Shown: one piece after another, positions 23,340 through 35,454 of the stretch
How positions within the stretch are numbered: position 1 is the stretch's first letter
Layout of the letters: each line of letters begins with the position of its first letter
DNA from: Cristatella mucedo
Taxonomy: Eukaryota; Bryozoa; Phylactolaemata; Cristatellidae
Length of the DNA stretch: 64,000 nucleotides
Reading direction: 5' to 3'
Assembly: GCA_009760855.2 (NCBI GenBank)
Contig: WPIO01000021.1
Span: 560,001-624,000, forward strand
The notes under the pieces: generated by a model
What the model saw: the letters and a program-made list of their open reading frames with translations, nothing else
What the model was told of the DNA's origin: nothing
The model's database searches: none
Position numbers and translations under genes: made by a program

Positions 23340-26300
23340 CACTTGATAAAGCTCCCCCCAGATAACTTAATCTCTTTCTAGGCGCTTTACATTTGCTGCA
23401 AAGGGAAATGCAATTGAATGGTAAGTAAAATCATGCTTGAAAAACAAACAAAATGAATAATATGGTTAGGGGTGACATTTGAGCTAGAGGAGTCAAATGC
23501 AGTGCTAATAGCAGAACTGCCTGGTCGGCTGACGACGCCCCATCGTCCACACGCTCCTTGCACACAGGCACTCAAAAGCATCAACTATCGAGAGCGTACT
23601 TGCAAGAGCATGTGACCTTCAGGGCCGGGCTGGTGTGCACTGGTGGCTATGTCAAAACCAGAAAGCGTTTCGCAGGGTCAAGAGCAATAGAAAAGAATGG
23701 CTTCCAAAGCTAAATGACTCGATCATGAGTGGGGGGATCAAAGGCCGTAGGTTGGTGAGCCGTGATGGCACAGTAGGTAAGGCGGTTGCCCAATGTCGTG
23801 GGTTCGAATCCTGCAGTGGGCGATCCCGTATTGCCGCTACAACCGGTGGTGATAGCCATAAAGGCTCTTCTGTCGCTATACAAAAGAGCCTATTGAATCA
23901 GCTAGCATTTGTTTGTGTTCAACCAGTAGTGAAATTCATCTTCTCTTAGCAGCTTGGGGCTTCGGGTCAAGTGTACTCAAATTAGCACATAGCACTAGCA
24001 AAGAGAATGCAGATTTTAAGCTACGAGGCAAGAACATCTCGGCTGGGATGGGGGACTTGAAGAAGAAAAGAAACCTTTAAGCCAGACCTAGGGTCGAACA
24101 GGGCAGCCACTCGACAGTTTAAGATTTACCACTCGACAGCATCAGCTAGGATGCTAGATAGCTCACTAATTCAACCGTCGAAGACCAACAGGTCGAAATG
24201 CAGCCAAAAGCCGGCAGCAGTCGGCTCTGCATTCAAACTGAGAGCCTATAGCACGGTAAGCAGTCTGCTCACAAAAAAACAATTATTGGACATTGGAAAC
24301 AATAATCCTACGCTAGTCACCACTAACTAGCGAATGATTATGGGTAGGCGTGATTCAAAAGCCCCAGACTGAGGGGCATGGCATGACTTTGCTTTGCGCA
24401 CAGACTTCTCAAAAAAACCGTTGCAGCAAACAGCAAATACATGGCTAAAGCTATGCAGAAGCTACCATTGGCAAAACCAATCAATTAGTGCACAAAAAAT
24501 GACTCCAAAAAAGCAGCTGGGTGTTTTGCCTGAGAATCTGGCACACCACAGCCACACCCACGAATGGGCTCAAGAGACCCAGAGAATAAAATCGTCCAGA
24601 GCAGCAGTGTATGAGCAGCAGTTGCCGAGGCATGCACCTGCCAGTAGCCAGGATGCCCGGCATCTGAGTCAGCATAAATTAGTGCCGAGTCAAAGAACAC
24701 AATGAAGGGCACATTCACGTGCACTCAAATATGCTGCTTTACTAGCAGAAGCACACCGAAGGAGGCCCTGGCCTTGCCAGGACCTACCGAGCTACAGGAG
24801 TGCCGGACAGCAGCACTTAAAAGACTTCATTCGGTTGGCTGCCTCCGGCAAGGTCAAAACTATCTATGACCTAATCCCGGGAACGTACTGCTTCCTAGAA
24901 AAGCTGACTTCTCTGACTCTCTGAGAGTACAGCCCGGCCTTCACATAGAAGGCAGACAAGGAGGCGTCAGCCCATCCAGAAATGATCACGGAGGGATGGG
25001 AAGGCCTAGGCACTCGTTAGCGCAAAAGGCAGCCGCATATAATTATTGCACAGCACCACAGCAGTCGAGAGGCCGACTGGCTGCAGAGTGCTGAAAAGAA
25101 GATAGCTAGGGCCAGAAACAAAAAAATGACAGCAGCACAGCTATCCTACCGGCCATGGCTGTTATGGCGAAATTTCCGCCATGACACCACCTAGCGAGCC
25201 ATTGCCTAAGTCGGCGGAGTACTGTGGAACTAGGGAGTTGCGCCGTGTGAAGTAGCCCTGGACGAAGGGAACTAGCTGCACGGGCTGAACCATCCAGTCG
25301 GATTCGTGAGTATCGTTGTATTTATGGGACGCAGGCAGGGGTGCACTGCTCACTCTCACGGGCGTTTATGGCGATACGGTTTTGCCTCTGACTTCGAGGG
25401 TCGCCGATTCAACTCCTAAGGATGACACGATGCGCTACAATGTCACTGTGATGTGCAATCATTGAGCCAATCCTTCCTAGCTGCTATCCCTAATGTGCAT
25501 AGAGTGGCATGTCTGCCTAAGGGTTCAACTAGATAGGCAGGCACCAATAAATGGAATAAATTAGCCCAAGTATTTGACAGAGGGGCTGTGCGATACAGTA
25601 TAGCCAAAGCTTGATTGTTTGCATCATCGGCCAGGCTTCAAAGCCTTCACAGTCTGATCCGCATTAATAAAGAAAGCCTATCCCTGCCCCCCCCCCCCCC
25701 CGTGGACGCTGACCAGTGGTGGCCACATCGTGTGACCGTGCCATCGGTGCATGAAGCTTTCCTGCACGAGTTGGTGCTCGGTGGTAATAGGGCATCCACA
25801 CCATTCACTGCTAAGATGCACGCACAGCAGGTGACCAGTCCTTTGTCGCAGGCTACAGGCAGCTGCACAGCTTGAGTTCTCATGCCGTAAGCCATCGGCA
25901 GCTGAGCATGAGATGCTGCCCCCAATCAAGGCCTCTTCAAGTGTCCACAAAGCCAACATACGTGTGCCTGTGCCCTAACCTTCAACCTGGGATAAAGGAC
26001 TAAGTAAAGTCCTGAAACTCTAGCTCACATGGGTTAACATTATATCCTCTTTTTGTAAAGAGAAAGGAAGCAGACGCCCCGACGACTTGCACTGCTTGCC
26101 GGCAGACGCCCCGAGGAGGTTGTCTCCTGGGAGAACTCGAAGGAATTCAAAGGCCAATATCGCTCAAGCTTTTCAGCTAGGCTACAATGGAACTTGGCCA
26201 TGGTACAATATTCATAGTCCAGATTATTGGCACACATCAGCAGTTAGATGGGGTGCCACCGAAGCTCGTCTAGCTGAGGGACACGTGCCTGCACATCCGG

Positions 26301-26943
26301 GATATAAGACAATATGCAATAGCCGTATCCATTTAATATGGCATAGCAAGACCAAAGTTAAGAATCCTTAGCTAGTTACGGCTTTGTACAGCTCCTGCTG
26401 GCATTGCACCAGGCTTTCCAATTAAACCTACTCTCGGCTTATTTGCAGGAGCAGCCGTGTCGACCTCATGGAAGCAACTGAAACAGTGTACCTTCCGTTG
26501 ACACCCAGCATAATACTAGCCAAAGTCCTAGCATCTTTACCCTAATAGTCAATTCAAGCAACCCTGATTCCAAATGATTTCTGGTATCCCCGAATCTCCT
26601 TTGAAGGGCAGCCAAAACCTCGAAGTCACTGCTTCCTTATCTGAACTCTATATGGAAGCAAAGCCATTGACACACTTATCTTACAGCCAAACATGTGCAA
26701 AAGCATACAGTCATGCAGCGCGTAATCTCACCATGCACGACGTGTACGCACAGGGCGTGTGAGCGAGCTTTTGTTTTCTGAATTTCCCCAAAGAATTAAT
26801 TGCCCATCAAGGTCAACGAGCTTCTAAGGGAAGCTCCTCGAGAATTGAAGATATATTAGAACCAGTTGCTCAAGAGAAAAAAAGGCAAACTCTGAGCCAA
26901 ACAATCCAATAACCATGTGAGCATGCTTTCACACATACGCCTG

Positions 26944-26974
<31 letters not shown>

Positions 26975-29900
26975 CACACACGCACCACTTCATGTAACCA
27001 CACAATCTACCACGGTCACCGAGATCAAGAACAATCGGCTCACGACAGATATAAACTCATACATAAAAACCTGGTGCAGAACAAACTGATGCAGAGCCTC
27101 ACCGTCCACAGCCAGGTGCTTGTGTAGGAGTAGCCAGATTCATAAGTAATTAGACAGGAATAGGTATGCTGCACAGGCAGGTGCCTGCACTAACAATGCT
27201 AGCATATCAAGTAAAACGAAACAAGCAGGTGAAAGCTGGGCACGTCACATGCTCCCGGGGCAGCAGCAACGATGAAGCCATCGTCCTTACCTTTCAATGT
27301 CGGAGCTTCGACCCTCCTTAAGGTGGTACTCTTGCAACAGTCGTTCAACTGCACATTGAGGTACACCTTGGATAAAGTCAGCAGCCTGCTCGTCTTCAAG
27401 AACTGCAAGATAATAGGGTTCAAAACATCCAGATGCACCCTCGGGGGCTGTTCCTCTCATAGGATTAATAGCTGTAGCAAGAGATGACCCAGCATCACAA
27501 ACAGCGGCAGGCCCATCGCAGATTTCACTGCGAATCAACTGGTTTGCCAGGGCGTCCATGTCAGTCGATGTCACACTTTCCACTGAATGATCCTGCAAGC
27601 ATCAAAGAATAACATGTTTACATATAAGTAACAAGAGCACTATGAATAGAACTACTACTGAACTGCCCGGTAAGTAGCACAGACATAAGATACTTCGAGA
27701 GCAACAAACATTATACACTTATAGCTGCCAAACTGGTTCGAGTACAAGTTGCCCTCCATAACTTACATCTTCTGTGGAACAACGTCACACGTGGCACCAT
27801 ATGCTTGACTCGACTGGGCTGCATGCCTCCCAAAGGATATAAAAGTATTTCGAATAACATCACTGCCTTCTTCTGCTGCTCTAACGGCAATCCTAACAGA
27901 GCAAGTTTTCATTTTCGGGTCAAACCGTTAGAGAGATGTACAAAAAGAGAGACTCCCTCCCTCAACTGCCTTGGAAAAGTGGCATGGCAGCTGATCGGTC
28001 TGCAGAATGCTTTGATGCGGCACTGTGACACAGGATGCTAGTTCCTAAATCAAAAGTCTGAGGATCTGGGCTCTTTAAATATAATCCTGGGGCCTCAAAA
28101 ATATATGCAGGTCTAGGCCTCCAACTAGCATTGAATTTGCATGCAAGAATAAGCCAGACACAAAAGAAGGACTGGTTGCTTATAGGCAGCGAGAACTAAT
28201 TCCTCAGCAGCAGCAGCAACGCGCCGAGCTACCGACCTCAGCCACCCATTAATGGGACAGCAACCGACGGCAGTCAAGTGTACCTTGCCCTTTGGCTCAC
28301 TGCAAAGCTGACAAATCTCAAAAATGCAGAGAGGGGCCTCCCCTTGGCAAGCCTTGAATGCAGCACCAAGCAGAAAGCTTACTGCTCCACAGGCAGCATG
28401 CTATGCTCCCACTGCAGCAAGTCAAAGGTCACGTGCCTACGTCTTGGCTCAGGGATGCTCGCTTTTCACTACCCAGGTCGTGATTTTAAGTCCTCCAGCA
28501 GGCAATCCTGTTAGGCCCTCTGCACATCTGCAAACTTTATTGCCTACATGTGATCTGCCATGTGAATAGCCTCGGGCTATTCTGCCACTCTATAAATGAG
28601 GTTGTTAAATCAGCTAACCTTTAAAGGGCACGTGGGCAGTAGTACACAGTATTAATAATAATAATAATACATTTTCATAGCAACCTCAGAGACCTTAATC
28701 TTAATAGGCACTTTAGATTTGCTGCAAAAGAAGCATGATCGAATAGTTAATGGTATAGCATGCTCAATGACAACAGGCATAACATGGTTACATGTGGCAT
28801 GCATGGGTCAGCATGCAAATATGGTTAGTGCCAGCATGCACCCTGTCAGCATGCACAAGCACATAAAGAATGATTCACACGGACCTACTAAATGCTGTGA
28901 TAAATAGGTGTTTTTAGCTTCTTTTTAAATGTGGTCAAGTCAGGGGAAGTTCCAGGCTTTGGGAGCATACCAACTAAAGGCATGGTCTCCAAAGGTTTTG
29001 AGATTCATACGAGGTGTAGGTAGACGATTAGATTCAGAAAAGCTGGTTGTACTATACGTAGCCTTGTGGGGGAGTAGATCCGATAGGCAGGCTAGAGCCA
29101 AAGAATGAAGGGACCTAAAAGTGAGTGACAAAACCTTGAAGTGCGTTGCTTGACTGGGAGCCAGTGCAGGTCGGCAAGATGTGGCCACTGTGATGCTCAC
29201 GACAGACAATAATAACAAGCCTGGCTGCAGTTTTTTCTCCAAATGTAAGCAGCTGATTGCACAGGCCGGTAGACCAGAAAGCAGTGAGTTACAGAAGTCG
29301 AGACAGGATGTCACATATGCATGGACCAATTTAGATGCAGTATCCCTGTCTAAGCAGGCCCGAATTGTAGCCATGTTTGTAGTTGAACGTAGGCAGACTT
29401 GACCGTGAAGCTGATGTGGTCGTCTAATAAAAGGTCACTTCTGGAACAGGACACCTCAATTTCGTGCATATTCAACAGACGATTTGCTAGCAGAGCCGAT
29501 AGGTCTTGATTCAATTTTGATTTTTTTCCGATTTTGAGCATTAGGTTTTCCAATTTCTGAACCACATTTGGTTTGCCCACAACTAGTAAGTTGGTTTTAT
29601 CATCATTTAATTTAAGAATGTTTGCTACCATCCATATGCAGATGTCATCAATATATGCAGCATGGGAGTTGAGAGAATTCGACGTGCTGGAGGGCTCGGA
29701 AGGATCAAAGCAAAGGTACAACTGAGTCATCTTTATAGAAGTGAAAGCCTAGATTGTGCCTGGCAATCAGATCGGCAAGGGGGAGATTGTAGGCCGTGAA
29801 AAGAACCGAACCAAGCACAGACCCCTGAGGTACCTCATACTTCAGTGGTTCCTCGGACGATCTTTGTCCGTTCACATCAATACTCTGGTGGGCAGTGGGA

Positions 29901-30458
29901 ATAGGGTCCAGAGGACTAGTTGTCTTCTTTGATTGGGATATGAACTTCAGGATGAGATCACTCGTGGCCTTCTTGAGTGTAGACATTGAGGTGCTGCACG
30001 GAATTAAGGGACATGATTTCACAGAGGATAGTGCCAACCTAAGAATAGACTCCCTATTTCTTTCTATCTTGTAAACAAAGAAGCTAGAGGAGCGATCGGC
30101 TAGAACATCACAGGGATCACCAAGTAAAAGCAACAGTAAAATAATCATCTACCACACAGAAAAGTGCTATGGAACATGCTATAAAACAATCCGTTAGCAA
30201 TAGACAGGCCGTGTTAATAGACAGGCCGTGAGATGGTGCACCATTGCAAGGATGTGGCAACAGGCAGCCGATAACATAGCACAGCCGCAAGCACCATACA
30301 TTTCCCGTAACGGGTTTTGTGAACTGGAGTGAACACAATGGATTTTGTGAACTGGAGCGAACAAACAGGAAAAGCAATCCTGCTTCACCCTCAGGTTGTG
30401 ACAAATTTAGGCCACAGTCTTTACTGTGATATGGGCACTGGCGATGCACAAAAACAAA

Positions 30459-30502
<44 letters not shown>

Positions 30503-31541
30503 CACACACACAAACGCACACACACAAACGCACACACACAAACGCACACACACAGTTGGTGGGGTGAGGGGAGGGCATAAATCGCTAGGAAGCAAAGCCT
30601 AGGTAGCTGCTTCAGCCGCAGCCTCCCAGTATTGTCTTTTAAAAAAAGGCAGCCGATCGCTTACTTACAAGTTGGGTAACTTGATACGGCCAATTGTTCC
30701 ATGTACCCGGCTGGTGCAGCAGCAAGTGGCCAGAGATGCCCTGAGCTGAACTCGACCTAAGCCAACCGCGCTACGGATGCCGATTTCGTGGTGAGCAGCT
30801 CACCTCGCACGGATCGTCTCGGCGGCGGTGGCCTGTCCCGACGGCAGAGGAGACTACCGTGCAGGACGACCAGCCGTCAGCAGCCGCCGAAGACGAAGGC
30901 TCGTCGGCCCAGTCATCTTCAAGATCTAGCCATCGGTCACGGCCGGCACCGCATTCCACCAGCTTGCATTCAGCATCAGTCACTCGAGGCTGCTCAGCCA
31001 CGCTGGCTGCGGCGGCAGCAGCTGCCGGGTGCTGCACTCGGTACGCACGCCAGCTTAAAAATAAAACGGCGTTCGTGACACGCGGGCTGTGCCTACGACA
31101 GCTGCAACCAATGGTGAGCGGGAAAAAACAAGAGCGAATGGATTAACACCATGAACGAGGGGACGAAAGCTGCTTGCTTGCAAGTCAGTCGCCACTGCGT
31201 GATTTCACCTCCTCACCATCTTGGGTCCGATGCACAGGAAGCGCTGCCGCAACAGAACACGTAGAGTACGCGCTGATCAGGCAGCAATCCGACTGGGCAG
31301 TACAGCTGCGCCACCAGCAACAAGGACCGCTCACATAGGGCGCACGAGAGGGCACCGCCAACAGCTTCTGCCAATTCCGGAGGCCAAATCTGAAAAGAGG
31401 AGCACATAACTAGAGTACATTGTTGCAGGCAGACAGTACACTTGGACGATAACGTCACGCTTCGGCGATTTAATGCTCTCCCGACCCCACCCAGGACACT
31501 AGCAGTATGCCCTGTGGCTATCTGGCATGCAGGAGCAAGCA

Positions 31542-31628
<87 letters not shown>

Positions 31629-33792
31629 TGTGTAAAGCAATACTAAGTGGTGAGCGAGTGCACTTAGAAACGAATGACCAAGCAACGCCTTGTAAACTAG
31701 CAGTTCCTGGCTATAAACACCCGACATGCTTCAACGGTTTTTCTCTGTACACAGCTTAGTGCTAGGGCTCACGGTCAGTTGACAAAGTGCTGACCTGCAG
31801 AAGTCACGACCGCTGCGTGCATCGTAACACGGTTCCACGGTGTCCCGAGGAACGCCGAAGTGCGGCTAAAAGACTCCTGCGTTTCTCATGCTTCGCAACG
31901 TCAAAATGTGTCACAAAATGAAGTGTCTCAAAATGAAACGTCATGTGTCACAAAATGAAACGTCGTCTCATTTGTAAGTGATTATTATACGTATACAAAA
32001 GTGCCAAGAGGAATCAGAGCTTAGAGCACAAAGAACATGGCATGCTGCTGAAAACTTGCATGGATGATTACTGGCCACTGCACAAAATGGCATCATTCGT
32101 ATTGCTGATAGAGTGAAGCTCTTGGCTGGTTGCACCTAGACACGCTTGCTTGCAACATGCTGGTGCTTTGCGAACGCATATCTTGGGCTGGCTTCGTGAT
32201 TAGGCAGTGGGTCTGAGAGTTTCGTTGCCATTTCCGGAGTACAATAGGCAAGCCATCCATCACGGCAAAAGATGCAAGAAAGAGTTCGATTGGAACCTAT
32301 GCTACACACCACAAGTTTTTCCTCAACTATTGAGCAGTGAGGTTCATTCCAACCGGCCTTACAAGCAGGTTCCTGCAGCTGCAAATGAGCTACCGCAAAA
32401 AAGCCTGGACACAGTAGTGTAAGAAATGAACTTCAGGGTAAGCCGACTACACCCAACAACAGCGTCCTATCTGCCATTGCCAGGTATAGATAAATCTATC
32501 CGCTTTGGTCAACTTGTGCTGTATATGCCTAAACCATCCTATGGCAGCACGCATGCAGAGGACAGAGAGCACGCTGCCACAGCACGAATTGGAAAGGAAT
32601 CCAAACTAAAATCCATCTGCATAATCAAGAGGCCCCTAATCTCACATAAGCGATAATAGGCAAGAGATTATGAGGTGGAACTACGGTAGCTAGCTGCAAA
32701 TATGCATCCAAGAGTTGCTCACTCCCACCCAGTCACCCCATAACTGCTAAAATGCTAAAAGGAACCGAGCTGGTGAGGCATTAGTAATTCGGCCGGGAGT
32801 CGGCAGTGGTCGGCTGACGAGCTTTGACTGGCAACACACCGGAGGAAGACAACTAGATCTAAAAATTAGAGGCACTAAAACCGCAGTCTGGTACGTGACA
32901 GTGATAGAATAGTGATGTGATAGAGGCAGTCTTGGAAATGAAAGATGTATGGGTGGCTGCCGCTGCACATGGAATGGACTGGACTCTGGATGGACGCTAT
33001 AGGGGGTTCCTCAGCGTATAAACTTGCAATGTAGATGATTGCATTGGTGAACAGGTGATAGGCCTGGAGCAGCAATAAGGTCTAGTTAAGGGAATTTTGA
33101 CAGATCAAGACGCCGGGAGAGACAATAAACGGGATATCAGAAAGAAGCGATGGCATTTTCGAATCAGCAATAATAGACAGACGGCGCACCCTGGTTGATA
33201 AAACAGGGCCAAAGCCCCAAACATGAAACTCAAAACAGCGAACCCTCTAAAAAAAATGCTGCTATTCTGGGCCCAGAAACCAGTCTCACCAAAAGACTCA
33301 CACCGGAAGTGAGAAGCCTGATTACTTTACAGTTCTGAACGCATGGGCATCCACAGCTCGCTCGAAGATGCATTGCCGTTTCGATGCTCCTTCGCCAGCA
33401 GATATTCGAATGGCGGCAAAGCGGAATGCATAAGCATGACCAAAGTTAAAGTAGGGCCTGCTACTTCTGGAAGGCCCGAATTAATTTGTCCGTCATAGGT
33501 TGACAAAACAAAACGACAAGGTAAGTCGGGCTCTCAACAGCAACAAATCCTGAGCATGCACCTACAGACTATTCTATCATCTAGAGATTTCGCCACTAAT
33601 CCAACTGGTCGAATGCGTCTACAGAAAGTGCTCACGCGACAGGATGCACCGCAGGAGCTGCGCACAGGCATCGCCGCAAAAAAAGCCTACACTTACTGGC
33701 ATACCACCAATAAAGCTTGTTTCCAGATTTAAAGGTCTTCCCGAGACGGGTTCGTCGAGTAGACCAAGGAATGCAGCCTGCGGAGTTTCCAT
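20673..33792 (-). CDS. PDCD2L: PDCD2-like protein (PDCD2L/TSR4 family), six exons, complete
   Basis: Complement(join(20673..21015,21141..21272,27291..27592,30804..31053,31217..31389,33697..33792)): 432 codons including TGA, and all exon phases agree. PDCD2/PDCD2L/Tsr4 proteins act in 40S ribosome biogenesis; PDCD2 chaperones ribosomal protein uS5, and PDCD2L accompanies pre-40S particles and is exported through CRM1. Seen here: an N-terminal start with LGLLDEPVSG and GGMP; a zinc-type block CALCERSLLLVAQLYCPVG with RVLYVFCCG; an acidic DLEDDWADEP segment (about residues 120-135); FEPYYLAVLEDE; YEKGNLKHGDWQFHHFLKVL; CPEQLIRYSYGGQPV; and a C-terminal CGHCGGPRTYELQLMPALGH and VLVFSCAQNCWP. No MYND finger is seen, which favours PDCD2L over PDCD2. 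Length (431 aa) is somewhat above vertebrate PDCD2L (about 358) because of an Ala-rich stretch and a longer linker. It is divergent from GFPT. Introns hold LINEs, SINEs and microsatellites. Confidence 0.93.
21141..21272 (-). CDS. PDCD2L: PDCD2L exon 5
   Basis: It encodes DGDGEAARSGG, then ETYEKGNLKHGDWQFHHFLK and CPEQLIR, the YEK..HGD.F.KF module of the family. The acceptor TGTTTAAAG is weak in pyrimidines but is the phase-compatible choice. The donor is ATCAG/GTGAGT. Confidence 0.87.
21540..22068 (-). mobile_element. Old L2-clade LINE fragment in PDCD2L intron
   Basis: The minus strand gives HAFAFVCFQSLEFPPL and SPDVTTFIGKQKAHGV, corresponding to the AYAPKAWNSLP...SPDLTTFKRNLKTH block. It abuts the next L2 copy, which appears to have inserted beside it. 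Confidence 0.7.
22070..23310 (-). mobile_element. L2-A LINE fragment in PDCD2L intron
   Basis: The TTA-type tail (22070-22086) and L2-A 3' end are followed on the minus strand by APKAWNSLPTCVTTSPDLTT, then an RT segment, LDLAAAFDTVHYQALAEALS (motif A) near 23200. Stops and deletions separate the parts. Confidence 0.85.
23311..23470 (-). mobile_element. L2-A 3'-end fragment with (AAT)n tail
   Basis: AAT repeats at 23311-23338 are followed by GCACTTGATAAAGC and the L2-A terminal hairpin. It is truncated after about 130 bases. It is stacked head-to-tail behind the preceding copy. Confidence 0.82.
23753..23904 (+). mobile_element. SINE-A copy with deleted palindrome
   Basis: The head GGTGAGCCGTGATGGCACAG, A-box continuation GTAGGTAAGGCGG, perfect B box GGTTCGAATCC and tail TGTCGCTATACAAAAGAGCC are present. 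About 15 bases are missing from the palindrome that other copies carry between the boxes. Confidence 0.88.
23950..26940. other. PDCD2L intron 4 (5'-3' order), no further features assigned
   Basis: The intron stretch between 21273 and 27290 holds the L2 and SINE copies listed. The remainder here has a C run at 25688-25701 and no coding exon I can support. Confidence 0.5.
26944..26970. repeat. (CA)n microsatellite
   Basis: About 13 uninterrupted CA units followed by GCACCACACACGCACC. Confidence 0.9.
27291..27592 (-). CDS. PDCD2L: PDCD2L exon 4
   Basis: The acceptor GCTTGCAG precedes GATCATTCAG and the donor is GAAAG/GTAAGG. It encodes CFEPYYLAVLEDEQAADFI and VERLLQEYHLKEG, corresponding to the LPYYICVADEDDYRDF region of human PDCD2L. 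Phase 0 in, phase 2 out. Confidence 0.9.
28450..28622 (+). mobile_element. Degenerate SINE-A-like fragment
   Basis: Blocks CCAGGTCGTGATTTTAAGTC and CAGCAGGCAATCCTG correspond to the core and post-B-box region, and the end TTGTTAAATCAGCTAACC matches the SINE-A terminus TGTTTAATCAGCTA. The middle is diverged. Confidence 0.5.
28651..30000 (-). mobile_element. L2-A LINE, 5'-truncated and decayed, in PDCD2L intron
   Basis: The AAT tail at 28651-28668 is followed on the minus strand by APKAWNF, then LVHAYVTSCLDFCNSLLSGL. Further up are EVPQGSVLGSVLFTAYNLPL and GFHFYKDD near 29740-29850. The catalytic YADD reads YKDD, so this copy is dead. Confidence 0.86.
30312..30366 (+). repeat. 28-bp imperfect tandem duplication
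   Basis: TTTTGTGAACTGGAG(T/C)GAACA occurs twice with a 28-base period. Confidence 0.8.
30460..30554. repeat. (CA)n microsatellite with derived 14-bp higher-order units
   Basis: A pure CA run (30460-30498) grades into four copies of AAACGCACACACAC. Confidence 0.92.
30804..31053 (-). CDS. PDCD2L: PDCD2L exon 3 (Ala-rich and acidic DW segment)
   Basis: The acceptor is TTTTATTTTTAAG. The exon begins WRAYRVQHP, corresponding to the conserved SWKVFRSQ-type stretch, then a run of Ala, then DRWLDLEDDWADEP. Donor GAG/GTGAGC, phase 0. The intron to exon 2 is only 163 bp. Confidence 0.88.
31217..31389 (-). CDS. PDCD2L: PDCD2L exon 2 (Cys-rich block)
   Basis: The acceptor follows the pyrimidine tract CTCCTCTTTTCAG. 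The exon encodes the CALC...LYCP...FCCGSASC block and ends in phase 2 at GATG before GTGAGG. Confidence 0.92.
31543..31633. repeat. (TG)n microsatellite in PDCD2L intron 1
   Basis: More than 40 uninterrupted TG units ending TGCGCGTGTG. It lies about 150 bases upstream (in transcript terms) of the PDCD2L exon 2 acceptor. Confidence 0.95.
31640..33690. other. PDCD2L intron 1, no other feature
   Basis: No exon, RNA gene or recognised transposon was found in this stretch. Confidence 0.5.
33697..33792 (-). CDS. PDCD2L: PDCD2L exon 1
   Basis: ATG at 33792-33790; 32 codons, METPQAAFLGLLDEPVSGRP to GGMP, then the perfect donor GTAAGT. FLGLLDEPV matches the family N-terminus. Phase 0. Confidence 0.9.
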
Positions 33793-34424
33793 GTCTGTAC
33801 GAATAGACAGTCGGAGATACCGACCGGTCTACCACGCGGAGATCGTGCGCCGGACATGACGCAGTCAGATGGCCCCGCCCATAGGTTCGTGACCATAGAT
33901 AATGGCAACCTCCCTCCCGCGTCATTCTAAAATGCAACACTCTTCAGTGTATTGCTTGTTTCATACCTTCTCATTGGTCCACTAGCATATATTTTTACGG
34001 ATTTATCACCTCTTTGCGGCTAAATTGTTTGGGCCGACCATGGCAGCTCATGCGGCTTCCTGCGTTAGCCGTGTACCCGGGGCAGTTCGGCAAGGGCGCC
34101 CAAATGTGAACGGGAAAAGGTACACGCCCCCTCAATGACAGCTGTTTTAGCATCCAGGATGAGAAGTGTAAAGCCAAATGGGTGGCTGTCCCAAGTAAGA
34201 GAACGAGCGCAACTTTTCTTAACTGAAAATTCATCGCAGTAAAAGTAAATCGAAGCTTGAGCCATTTAAAACCGATAACAAGCCGGTCCTGCATGCAATA
34301 GCAATTGAAATAGCTCTGGCGAATCATTAGGAAGTTATGAATCTTCTGCGCTGTTTACAAATGTTGTATGGCCCTCCCATTGCTATGTAACTTCCTGTCG
34401 TGGGACCAGGCGCTTCCAACGCCC

Positions 34425-34546
34425 GCCGCCGCCGTGCAATAAACGCGGTTGGTCGCTCTTCACGACCAAGGTCGTGCGTTCGAATCCTGCAGTGGACTAC
34501 TCTTTGTTGCCAACTGCAAGCAGTAGTGAAAGCGTTAGGACTCTTC
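34425..34546 (+). mobile_element. Degenerate SINE-A copy
   Basis: The core TTCACGACCAAGGTCGTGCG, B box GTTCGAATCC, then CTGCAGTGG and a diverged GACTCTTCTGGCGTTGTAC tail. Confidence 0.75.
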
Positions 34547-34670
34547 TGGCGTTGTACAAATGAAGCTTGTTATATTAGCTAAAATTTTTGCCGTTGTACA
34601 AATGAAGCTGTTATATTAGCCAACAATTCTGCCGTTATACAAATGAAGCTGTTATATTAGCTAATAATTC
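34547..34670 (+). repeat. SINE-A tail amplified as three 41-42-bp tandem units
   Basis: The units start at 34547, 34589 and 34630. Each carries GCCGTTRTACAAATGAAGC (or a near variant) and TTATATTAGC. They directly continue the SINE at 34425. Confidence 0.88.
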
Positions 34671-35454
34671 GTAGCTTCCGCGCGTCTGTTCTCACTTTTG
34701 CTGCTTTATACACAAGAACGGTCAAAGATCCCGCGATAATAATATTCATCATTTCTTGACGGCTTTCATGATCGTTAGAATGCAAATAACGCCCTGTAAA
34801 TTTTAAATACTCCGACCTTGAATCGATTGTCCTTCGGCTCTTACGTCTCGATACTGAAATTACGACATTTCATATTTCGTGTTGACCTGGAGCAATCCAT
34901 CCACGATAGACATTGTTCGGGCCATCTATTACTACTTGTAACCGCCTTAAGTCGCAACGACTACACTGTAATTAACCGCCGGAGTATTCCACCTCACTCA
35001 AAATGTCCGTGCACGAGGCAGTGTGGTCTCTGAAGTCTTCGCTCATCGGCCAAAAGGGGAGAAAACCGCACATCCCGAGTATTTAAAATCTGAAGTACGA
35101 TTAATACGTGGTTTTTATTTTCGAGTTTTAAAACTAGAGTCTGAGCAAAGTTCTGAGGAGTCCGCGCGGGGCGCTTGTAGTAACTGCTACTACCCGGTCA
35201 GCGGGACTCGGTATTTTTAGATTCGCGAAACTGCTGCCGTGCTAGCACTTAGCTCGGTGTGCAAGCAGCTCTCGACGTCATGCACTCTCGCCTCGACTGC
35301 CTTAGAATGCGATCGCAGCTACATCTTTGCCGTTTCGACGCCACTAAACCGCCGCTTTTCGCTGGAATAAAAACCTCCTATGATGCGCGCCCGTCTGTAG
35401 TTCGAGTGTATGCTGGCTCCTCTGATGAGCCTGCGATGTGGCATGGACACAGGC

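Noticed and set aside
23635-23949. 104-codon ORF across the SINE at 23753
   Set aside because: It reads through the SINE-A body; similar frames would occur in any intact copy.
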